From JANQRA01 sp035550735 (lineage in GTDB: Bacteria; Actinomycetota; Acidimicrobiia; Spongiisociales; ZC4RG35), in the NCBI GenBank assembly GCA_035550735.1, contig DASZOM010000042.1:18465-82464 (forward strand): DNA of 64,000 nt. The letters are read 5' to 3'. The notes below the pieces were generated by a model that saw only the letters and a program-made list of their open reading frames with translations, was not told the origin of the DNA and searched no databases. Shown here piece by piece: positions 58,031 through 64,000 of this stretch; within the stretch, counting starts at the first letter, position 1, and each line of letters opens with the position of its first letter. The position numbers and the translations under genes were made by a program.

Positions 58031-59056
58031 TTACGCCATGGCCGCAAACAGACGCTCCACGTCGGCCTCGTCCACGTCGCGGTGGGTGACGATGCGCCAT
58101 CGGGACCGCACCGGGGGGTTCGCCTTGATCCCGGCGGCTTCGAGCCGGGAAGCCACCTCGGGCCATTCCATGCCCAGCGCGGTGAAGTCGACACGGACCA
58201 GGTTCGTCTCCACGGCAGAGGGATCGATCGACCCGGGATGACGCTCGGCCAGCCCGATCGCCAACTTCTGGGCGAGTTGGTGGTCCTCGACGAGACGGGT
58301 CCTCTCGGCGAGCCCGACCCGGGCGGCGGCGGCGATGATCCCCGCCTGACGCATCGCCCCGCCCAGGCGCTCTCTCAGATACCTGATCTCGTCGATCACC
58401 TCCTGCGGGCCGCAGATGATCGAGCCGACCGGAGCCCCCAGGCCCTTGGAGAAGCAGAACTGGATGGTGTCGGAGAGGGCTCCCCACTCCGGTCCGTCCA
58501 TCCCCGAGGCGGCCACGGCGTTCCATATCCGGGCGCCGTCGGTGTGGATGGCCAGACCATGATGCCGGGCACGTTCCGAGCTCGCCTTCATGATCTCGTA
58601 GGGGATCACCCGGCCACCGGACATGTTGTGGGTGTTCTCCCAGGTCATCAGGGAGATCCTGGGGAAGTAGCCCGCCAGCTCCATCGCCTCGTCCACGTCC
58701 TCGGGGAAGATCTGGCCGCCGTCCCTATCGACCGTCCGAAAGGCGACCCCGGAGAGTGCCTGCGCCGCGCCCGCCTCGACGGAACGCAGATGGCTGGCAC
58801 CGTTGGCCAGCACCTCCTCGCCCGGCTTGGTGTAGAACATGATCGCCAGCTGATTGGCCATCGTGCCGGTGGGGACGTAGATGGCCGCCTCCTTGCCCAC
58901 CGCCTCGGCCGACTCCTCCTCGAGCAGGTTGACCGTCGGGTCGTCGTGGTAGACGTCGTCTCCGAGGGGCGCCGAGGCCATGGCGGCGAGCATCGCCGGG
59001 GTGGGGCGGGTGACGGTGTCGGAGCGAAAGTCGGCGAGGCCGTCCGCGAAAGCCAT
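58031..59056 (-). CDS. low-specificity L-threonine aldolase
   Basis: PLP enzyme splitting threonine or allo-threonine to glycine and acetaldehyde, 341 aa. The N-terminal FRSDTVTRPTPAMLAAM and GDDVYHDDPTVNLLEE are typical. The PLP lysine is in FSKGLGAPVGS and the cofactor aspartate in IHTDGARIWNA. The ATG follows TACCAT by 6 nt and looks leaderless; upstream in-frame codons overlap the aminotransferase gene. Confidence 0.92.
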   Translation of the reverse strand: MAFADGLADFRSDTVTRPTPAMLAAMASAPLGDDVYHDDPTVNLLEEESAEAVGKEAAIYVPTGTMANQLAIMFYTKPGEEVLANGASHLRSVEAGAAQALSGVAFRTVDRDGGQIFPEDVDEAMELAGYFPRISLMTWENTHNMSGGRVIPYEIMKASSERARHHGLAIHTDGARIWNAVAASGMDGPEWGALSDTIQFCFSKGLGAPVGSIICGPQEVIDEIRYLRERLGGAMRQAGIIAAAARVGLAERTRLVEDHQLAQKLAIGLAERHPGSIDPSAVETNLVRVDFTALGMEWPEVASRLEAAGIKANPPVRSRWRIVTHRDVDEADVERLFAAMA

Positions 59057-59062
59057 GCTCGG

Positions 59063-59068
59063 ATGGTA
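59063..59068 (-). promoter_or_regulatory. TACCAT -10 box, leaderless start of threonine aldolase gene
   Basis: TACCAT on the minus strand ends 6 nt before the ATG, with TTGTAG 19 nt upstream as a loose -35. It may also drive the fab genes downstream. Confidence 0.5.
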
Positions 59069-59087
59069 GGGCGGGAGCCTGCGGGGG

Positions 59088-60260
59088 CTACAACCGGTCC
59101 AGAGCCTCGGCGATCCGGTCGGTGGCGACCTCGATTCGGTCGGTGTCGTCGACCAGGGCGAATCGGACGTGTCCCTCACCCGAGCTGCCGAACCCCACTC
59201 CGGGACTGACCGCGACACCGGCGTGCTCCAGGAGGTGGATGGAGAAGTCGAGCGAGCCCATCTCCGCGTAGGGGCCGGGGATCTCCGCCCAGACGAACAT
59301 GGTCCCGGACGGCCGATCGACCTTCCATCCCCTCTCGGTCAATCCGTCGACCAGGACATCCCGTCGCTGCCGGTAGACCTCGCACACCATGGACACGAAG
59401 TCGTCTCCCTCCTCGAGGGCTACGGCCGCGGCGAGCTGGATCGGTTGGAAGGTCCCGTAGTCCAAGTACGACTTGAGCTTGGCGAGGGCGGCGACGATCT
59501 CGGCGTTACCCACGCAGAACCCGACCCTCCAGCCTGCCATCGAGTGGCCCTTGGTCAGGGAGTACAGCTCGACTGCCACGTCGCGCCCTCCCGGCACCTC
59601 GAGGATCGACGGCGGGCGATAGCCGTCGAAGGCGATGTCGGCATAGGCAAAGTCATGGACCACGACCACGTCGTTGTCCCGGGCGAACTCGACCAGACGT
59701 GTGAAGAAGGAGTGATCGACCGTCTTGGCGGTCGGGTTGTGGGGGAAGCTGACCACGATCACCCGCGGCCGCGGCCAGGAGTTGTTGAACATCCGGTTCA
59801 CGACCTCGAAGTAGTCCTCCTCCGAGGAGATCGGCGCCTTGCGCACCTCGGCGCCGGCGATGATCGGGGCGTAGATGTGGATCGGGTATGAAGGCTCGGG
59901 GACGATGGCCACGTCCCCCTTCTGCAGCAGCACCCAGAGCAGGTGGGCGAGCCCCTCCTTGGCGCCGATGGTTGCGATCACCTCCGTCTCCGGGTCTAGC
60001 TCGACCCCGAACCGTCTCCGGTAACGACCCGCCAGGGCATGACGCAGCTGGTCGACCCCTCGCGAGACCGAGTAACGATGGTTGCGGGGGTCGGACACCT
60101 CGGCGAGGAGGGTCTCCACCGCGGCCTCCGGTGAGGGGATGTCAGGGTTTCCGAACCCGAGGTCGACTACGTCACGACCCGAGGCGATGACCCCCAGCTT
60201 GCGCCGGTTGACCTCGGCGAAGGCATACGGGGGCAATGATCCGATCCGGCGGAAATCCAT
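59088..60260 (-). CDS. AlaC/DapC-like PLP aminotransferase
   Basis: A 390-aa fold-type I aminotransferase. It begins RIGSLPPYAFAEVNRRK, close to alanine-synthesising AlaC enzymes. The cofactor region includes IGAKEGLAHLLWVLL, FPHNPTAK, DFAYADIAFDG and the PLP lysine in SLTKGHSMAGWRVGF. LL-diaminopimelate or N-succinyl-DAP aminotransferase activity is an alternative. The ATG follows TACCTT by 11 nt. It precedes the threonine aldolase gene by 31 nt. Confidence 0.88.
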   Translation of the reverse strand: MDFRRIGSLPPYAFAEVNRRKLGVIASGRDVVDLGFGNPDIPSPEAAVETLLAEVSDPRNHRYSVSRGVDQLRHALAGRYRRRFGVELDPETEVIATIGAKEGLAHLLWVLLQKGDVAIVPEPSYPIHIYAPIIAGAEVRKAPISSEEDYFEVVNRMFNNSWPRPRVIVVSFPHNPTAKTVDHSFFTRLVEFARDNDVVVVHDFAYADIAFDGYRPPSILEVPGGRDVAVELYSLTKGHSMAGWRVGFCVGNAEIVAALAKLKSYLDYGTFQPIQLAAAVALEEGDDFVSMVCEVYRQRRDVLVDGLTERGWKVDRPSGTMFVWAEIPGPYAEMGSLDFSIHLLEHAGVAVSPGVGFGSSGEGHVRFALVDDTDRIEVATDRIAEALDRL

Positions 60261-60310
60261 GACCGACGGTCAAGGTAGGCGGTGCATGGCCCGGGGCCGT
60301 GGCATTGGGA

Positions 60311-60742
60311 TCAGCCGCTGAGACGGTCGATGATCTGGCCGAGACGGCGGGGAACGACGTTCCGGGAGACCCCGACCACGTCACGGACCAATCCGAGCAG
60401 GTCACCGGGCCCGTCCCAGTGCTCCTCGACGAGATCGGGCCCGGCCCGGTCGATGAGGGAATCGATGGCGAACATGAGGAGCACCACGTCATCCGCCCAT
60501 CCGATCACCGGAATCACCTCAGGGATCAGGTCGATCGGGCTCATCACGTAGGCGGCGGCTATCCCGAGGGTGATCTTGGCCCGCCGGGGCACCCGCGGGT
60601 CCTTGAGCAGGCGCGCCACCAGCTTCACGATGTTGGGCAGGAGCAAGGCGGCGTCGGCGATCAGCTGTCTCGCCTGGAGGCTCCGACCTTCCGGGGGAAG
60701 GACCTCATCGGGGCGGATGCGACTGGGCTCTTCGCTGGTCAC
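60311..60742 (-). CDS. DUF1232 (YkvA-like) membrane protein
   Basis: A 143-aa protein with the DUF1232 signature YVMSPIDLIPEVIPVIGWAD, followed by DVVLLMFAI. It is preceded by a helix VARLLKDPRVPRRAK. The C-terminal part is amphipathic. The function is unknown in the whole family. The GTG start overlaps the small upstream gene as GTGA, placing it in the Get3d operon. Confidence 0.85.
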   Translation of the reverse strand: MTSEEPSRIRPDEVLPPEGRSLQARQLIADAALLLPNIVKLVARLLKDPRVPRRAKITLGIAAAYVMSPIDLIPEVIPVIGWADDVVLLMFAIDSLIDRAGPDLVEEHWDGPGDLLGLVRDVVGVSRNVVPRRLGQIIDRLSG

Positions 60743-60930
60743 TCGATCTCGATCCTCTCTCGGCGGCTGGACCGGCCTTCATCTTGGTCGGGTGGCTCGC
60801 CTATGGAGCCGATCTCCTCGATCACTGCCTCGACCGCCTTCAGTCCCTCGACCGCGGCCTGAACCATGTGGAAAGCCACCCGGCGCCCCGCCCGGGCCAG
60901 GGCTGCCATGGTCGGTGACTGCTCCATCAC
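60739..60930 (-). CDS. small protein coupled to Get3d-like ATPase
   Basis: A 63-aa protein made of a mildly hydrophobic helix (VAFHMVQAAVEGLKAVEAVIEEI) and a charged tail ending ERIEIE. No family is recognised. It overlaps the ATPase stop (GTGA, followed by an ATG) and the DUF1232 start. The tight linkage suggests a partner or client of the ATPase. That is inferred from position only. Confidence 0.6.
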   Translation of the reverse strand: MMEQSPTMAALARAGRRVAFHMVQAAVEGLKAVEAVIEEIGSIGEPPDQDEGRSSRRERIEIE

Positions 60931-62105
60931 CGGGCCGCCTTCGGCGTGGCGAAGGTGACCCGAAGGGTGCCTCCGTCGAGTCTGGCGCTGGTCACCTCAC
61001 GTCGATGCAGCGCATCGGGGAGCAGGAACGACCGCCGGTAGGAGCCGAGACGGAGATACAGCTCGTGCCCGTGACGAAACACATCGAGATCCGACTTCTC
61101 GAAGAAGGGCACATCCAGCTCCATGGTGACCCCGTCGGCGTCCTCCACGACACGGAACGGCCGGGCGGCGGTGAAGTCGGTGACCGGGTCGCGGTCACCG
61201 TAGAGCTCTGCGGACATGACCCGCAGACGGTCGACACCGACCATCTCGTCGTCGAAGAGACGCAGGCGGAGCCTCGGCACCTCGGCGAATGCGTCGTCGA
61301 CCGCGTCGAGGTGGCCTTTCTGGATGGCACGCCACCGCTCGAAATATGGGTCGGCGACCACATCGGGAAGGACACGATTGACCACGACGCCGTCGACCCC
61401 GTACCCGAACAGCCCCAGGTAGCTGTAGGTCCGCCGCGCCTCGTCGATCACCATCTTCTCCGGGTTGACCACCAGCCTGGCTGTCGTGATCTCTGGCCTC
61501 GCCATGAGCTCCTTTACCCCCTCCACGGACTCGAACACCGAGTGGGCGGCGCTGAAGACCTCGTCCTCGGGGATGGGCAGGTTGGTGAAACGGTTGAGCA
61601 GGGGCCGGGCCGCCTTCATGATCCTTCGCTCGGTGGGCAGCACCTTCTCGAAGTACCAGGAGAGAACCTCGGGCAGGGACAGGAGCCGGAGGGTCTCCGC
61701 GGTGGGAGCGCAGTCGACCACGATCACGTCGTACTCGCCGGAGCGGGCGTGCCGGTTGACCTCCAGCAGGGCGAAGAGCTCGTCCATCCCCGGGAAGACC
61801 AGGAACTCCTCGGCCTCGATACCCACGGCCCCACCCCAGCCGAGCACGTCCATGAGCTGGTCTCGGATCGATCCCCAGTACTTGTCCAGCTGCACCTGGG
61901 TGTCGATTTGCTGGCCGTCGAGATTGTCGACCACGGCCGACGGCTCGCTGCCCAACCCCAGTGTCAGTGCGTCGGAGAGGGAGTGCGCCGGGTCGGTGGA
62001 GGTGACGAGGGTGCGATGACCCCGGTCGGCAGCGGCGAGCGCGGTTGCCGCCGCCACGGTCGTCTTCCCAACTCCCCCTTTGCCGGTGACGAGGATGATC
62101 CTCAT
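60927..62105 (-). CDS. Get3d-type ATPase with C-terminal alpha-crystallin-like domain
   Basis: A 392-aa Get3/ArsA-family ATPase. Walker A with signature lysine is LVTGKGGVGKTTVAAA, switch I TSTDPAHSLSDAL, and switch II VVDCAPTAETLRLL. The last 80 residues or so resemble a small-heat-shock (alpha-crystallin) beta sandwich (VTMELDVPFFEKSDLDVF, GHELYLRLGSYRRSFLLP). Get3d proteins of phototrophs and other bacteria have this layout. A membrane-protein chaperone role is likely but unproven. It follows an SRPBCC gene by 2 nt. Confidence 0.88.
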   Translation of the reverse strand: MRIILVTGKGGVGKTTVAAATALAAADRGHRTLVTSTDPAHSLSDALTLGLGSEPSAVVDNLDGQQIDTQVQLDKYWGSIRDQLMDVLGWGGAVGIEAEEFLVFPGMDELFALLEVNRHARSGEYDVIVVDCAPTAETLRLLSLPEVLSWYFEKVLPTERRIMKAARPLLNRFTNLPIPEDEVFSAAHSVFESVEGVKELMARPEITTARLVVNPEKMVIDEARRTYSYLGLFGYGVDGVVVNRVLPDVVADPYFERWRAIQKGHLDAVDDAFAEVPRLRLRLFDDEMVGVDRLRVMSAELYGDRDPVTDFTAARPFRVVEDADGVTMELDVPFFEKSDLDVFRHGHELYLRLGSYRRSFLLPDALHRREVTSARLDGGTLRVTFATPKAAR

Positions 62106-62107
62106 GG

Positions 62108-62548
62108 TCAGCCGCCTCTGGCGACGCGCTTTCGCAGGCCTCGCAATGCCGTGGTGACGATCTGCTTCTCGGCCTGGCGCTTGATGAACCCGGGGATCGT
62201 GAAGTTTGGTGCGACGGTGAGGGAGTAGACGACTTCGGTTGCGCCACTCTCGGTCGGGGCGAACTGATAGGAACCCTCGAGCATGTCGAGATCGTCGCTC
62301 TCCACGGCCACCCAGGTCAGGGAATTGGGACGGTCATGGGTGTACTCGAGGACGTAGTTGATCTCCTTGACGAACCCTTCCAGCACGAACCGGGCCCGTG
62401 ACACACGGCCCTCTGCATCCTCCTCGAGTACCTCGACCTGCTTCACGCCGCTGGCCCATTCCGGGTAGGCAGCAACGTCGGCGACGACGTCGTAGAGCTC
62501 TTCGGGTGTGGCGTCGATCTCGAGGGTGGAGTAGGTGCCTTCAGCCAT
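62108..62548 (-). CDS. SRPBCC (START-like) lipid-binding family protein
   Basis: A 146-aa START-like helix-grip protein related to polyketide cyclases and COQ10/RatA. The typical opening is STLEIDATPEELYDVVADVA, then YPEWASGVKQVEVLEED. The C-terminal long helix ends RQAEKQIVTTALRGLRKRVA. It would bind a hydrophobic ligand. The ATG is preceded by TAGATT 11 nt upstream, giving a leader of a few nt. It is the first gene of the Get3d operon. Confidence 0.88.
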   Translation of the reverse strand: MAEGTYSTLEIDATPEELYDVVADVAAYPEWASGVKQVEVLEEDAEGRVSRARFVLEGFVKEINYVLEYTHDRPNSLTWVAVESDDLDMLEGSYQFAPTESGATEVVYSLTVAPNFTIPGFIKRQAEKQIVTTALRGLRKRVARGG

Positions 62549-62562
62549 GGGCGGGATCGAAT

Positions 62563-63351
62563 CTAGCCAAGGGCCCCGACTGACATGACAGCGCCCTTCA
62601 ACCGGAGAAACCTCCCCGTCGCGCGGAAATAGCCGGCGTTGGCACACACGGTCCCGCCCACTCTCCACGTGGATGCCTGGGGTTGATGGACATCCCCGAA
62701 CAGGTGATAGCGGGGTTTCTCCCGATCCAGGTATTCGCGGATCGGCCCGGATCCCCGCTCCTGACGCCCGGTGACCACATCCTGGCGGAGGGGTCGGATC
62801 GCCGGCGGGACATGCGTGCACAGCACGTCCACCGGGCCCAGCGAATCGAGGATCCGGTCCATCTCCTGGTCGGGCACCTCGCCATCGGCGCCGAGCGGCG
62901 TGGACACTCCCCCGCCGACGAAACCGAGACGGAGCCCTTCCCGCTCGAACACCTTGCCATGGGCGTACTCGAACCCGTCCGGCAGCACCGAGAGGAGGGC
63001 GCGGGGACGGTCGACGTTGCCATGGATGACCAGGCCATGGCCACCGGAGAGCGCCGCGGCCGCCCTCCGGTACTGCTCGCCGAGTGCGGCGCCGATCTTC
63101 TCCCGGACGTCTTCCTCCCATCCCGCGGCGTGCTCCCGCCACAGGGATCGCATCCCCTCGTAGTCGCCCCGGGCGCGCGCCGCCGAGGTCATGGCGGCGA
63201 ACTCGGAGCCGAAAACCGACGCCACTGCTCCCTCTCCCGTCCGATAGTCGGTGAGATTCACCAGGTCGCCCAATATGGCGATCTCCTCGCCGAGCTCCAC
63301 CAGCCGGCGCAGGGGTCCCGGGGCGTCGTGCACATCGGAGACGAAGATCAT
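62563..63351 (-). CDS. metallophosphoesterase
   Basis: A 262-aa calcineurin-like phosphoesterase. Metal-binding motifs are FVSDVHD, AILGDLVNL, IHGNVDRP (Asp where GNHD/E is usual), CTHVPP and FGDVHQP (GDVH instead of GHTH). All five blocks are present, so it is probably active. The substrate is unknown. The ATG overlaps the upstream membrane-protein stop as ATGA; a longer frame is a shadow. Confidence 0.85.
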   Translation of the reverse strand: MIFVSDVHDAPGPLRRLVELGEEIAILGDLVNLTDYRTGEGAVASVFGSEFAAMTSAARARGDYEGMRSLWREHAAGWEEDVREKIGAALGEQYRRAAAALSGGHGLVIHGNVDRPRALLSVLPDGFEYAHGKVFEREGLRLGFVGGGVSTPLGADGEVPDQEMDRILDSLGPVDVLCTHVPPAIRPLRQDVVTGRQERGSGPIREYLDREKPRYHLFGDVHQPQASTWRVGGTVCANAGYFRATGRFLRLKGAVMSVGALG

Positions 63352-63644
63352 CGGTCCTCGGCCTGGCGCACCGCCAGCCGCACCCAGACCACTGCCAGGG
63401 CTGCGGCGACGACGGCGATGATCAGGCTCACGGTCCAATCGAGGGCGAGCGGGGAGAACTCCGCCGAGAGGCCCCCCATGCCGAAGCCGATCGCTGCACC
63501 GATCACGGCCTTCCCCCCGACGCCGATCCGCTCGCCGGGATCGATTCGGTCACGTCCCGTGCTCGTGGCGAGCAGACCGCCGATGATCACGACGGCCAGG
63601 GCGACCAGGGCCAGGATGAGTGTCGTCGCGTAGGCCTTGACCAT
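63348..63644 (-). CDS. small two-helix membrane protein, function unknown
   Basis: A 98-aa protein with hydrophobic helices at about 5-27 and 70-91. A glycine-rich middle segment (VGGKAVIGAAIGFGMGGL) may be a third helix. No family is recognised. The ATG is 8 nt after TACCCT (minus strand 63653-63658), a near-leaderless arrangement; a GTG two codons earlier is too close to that box. It is coupled to the phosphoesterase. Confidence 0.65.
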   Translation of the reverse strand: MVKAYATTLILALVALAVVIIGGLLATSTGRDRIDPGERIGVGGKAVIGAAIGFGMGGLSAEFSPLALDWTVSLIIAVVAAALAVVWVRLAVRQAEDR

Positions 63645-63668
63645 CGTCACGGAGGGTAACCGGGGGTC

Positions 63669-63857
63669 TCAGGACACCCGGCGCTCCGCCGGGACCAGAC
63701 GCAGCCGGGGCACCAGGCCCTCCTCTGCGAGGTTGGCCACCGCCTCGATCTGATCCTCGCTCAAATCGACGGGCCCTCCGCCCAGGAGGCAGGTGACGAC
63801 ACAGTCGTCGCAAGCACTCGTGTCCCGCATCGCACATTGGTCGCAATCGATGAGCAT
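63669..63857 (-). CDS. small cysteine-rich protein
   Basis: A 62-aa protein with five cysteines in its first 23 residues (CDQC, then CDDCVVTC), a likely metal or Fe-S site. An acidic helix (DLSEDQIEAVANLAEEGL) and a basic tail follow. AGGAGG is 5 nt before the ATG, a very strong ribosome-binding site. No family is recognised. It is the first gene after the repeat-rich edge of the window. Confidence 0.7.
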   Translation of the reverse strand: MLIDCDQCAMRDTSACDDCVVTCLLGGGPVDLSEDQIEAVANLAEEGLVPRLRLVPAERRVS

Positions 63858-63917
63858 CTCGACCTCCTGTGCGACAAGGTAGGAGACGGGTGTGACAGAT
63901 CTCCCGGGAGAGAGGGG

Positions 63918-63931
63918 CCGTCCGCGGACGG
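63918..63931. repeat. 14-bp palindrome
   Basis: CCGTCCGCGGACGG is a perfect palindrome. A second palindrome, TCTCCCGGGAGA, lies just upstream at 63900-63911. Confidence 0.6.
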
Positions 63932-63971
63932 GCCCTTGGGAAACCGAGGGTGCCCTTAGGAAACCCAGGGT
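63932..63971. repeat. 20-bp tandem repeat, two copies
   Basis: GCCCTTGGGAAACCGAGGGT is followed directly by GCCCTTAGGAAACCCAGGGT, 18 of 20 positions identical. It lies in the gene-free edge region upstream of the cysteine-rich gene. Confidence 0.7.
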
Positions 63972-64000
63972 TGTGAGCGTCGCTCTCCGACGCTCACAAC
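63970..64000. repeat. 13-bp perfect inverted repeat at window edge
   Basis: GTTGTGAGCGTCG and CGACGCTCACAAC flank a 5-nt loop and form a stable hairpin. It could be a terminator of a gene beyond the edge. The window ends before a T-run can be looked for. Confidence 0.65.

Overview
The window is a gene-dense, visibly G+C-rich bacterial chromosome segment with very short intergenic gaps, and GTG and TTG starts are common. The gene content points to Actinomycetota: a dcw cluster with sepF, yggT and a DivIVA protein downstream of ftsZ and no ftsA, a paired Get3-like ATPase operon, DUF3040 and DksA/TraR zinc-finger proteins, and many apparently leaderless genes with a TANNNT box about 6 nt before the start codon. 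A deep, little-studied lineage (Acidimicrobiia-like) is a reasonable guess but is not proven. No plasmid, prophage, insertion sequence or CRISPR array was seen. The only mobile-type genes are a stand-alone LAGLIDADG protein beside tRNA-Leu and a small HNH nuclease. No stretch over 300 bases lacks a gene.

Layout. 1-5.1 kb: rpsA (cut by the window edge), polA, a small coiled-coil protein, the LAGLIDADG gene and tRNA-Leu(CAA). 5.1-8.8 kb: a two-component system, ygfZ and ccdA. 8.8-13.3 kb: MFS, MATE and EamA transporters around nth. 13.3-17.6 kb: folA-thyA, then on the other strand a small protein, two Get3-like ATPases and a HAD phosphatase. 17.6-24.1 kb: dnaE, rhomboid, rluD, lspA, traR-like and DUF167 genes. 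24.1-27.9 kb: a divergent IleS-type synthetase and a TOPRIM protein.

27.9-44.9 kb is the division and wall cluster. In transcription order it runs mraZ, rsmH, ftsL, ftsI, murE, mraY, murD, ftsW, murG, murC, murB, ftsQ, ftsZ, pgeF, yggS, sepF, yggT, divIVA. Most joints are ATGA, GTGA or near-zero gaps. murF is missing. The cluster starts from a TTGACA promoter overlaid by 10-bp-phased GTGGGN repeats (MraZ-type boxes). An 18-bp perfect inverted repeat encloses the rsmH ribosome-binding site and start codon. ftsZ has its own promoter region with a repeated element.

44.9-54.9 kb: HNH nuclease, two unknown genes, a moxR/DUF58/transglutaminase set, a MerR regulator, DUF3040, dinB, a histidine phosphatase and two membrane proteins. 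54.9-60.3 kb: fabD-fabH-fabG-acpP (no fabF), threonine aldolase and an AlaC-like aminotransferase. 60.3-63.9 kb: SRPBCC, a Get3d-type ATPase with a small-heat-shock-like tail, a small protein, DUF1232, a metallophosphoesterase, a membrane protein and a cysteine-rich peptide. The last 140 bases hold dense palindromes and a tandem repeat.

Most of the window is housekeeping. The best leads are regulatory: the rsmH start-site hairpin, the ftsZ operator candidate and the leaderless start architecture. The best protein leads are the non-canonical IleS motifs, the eight paired cysteines of FtsI, and three Get3-family ATPases in one window.
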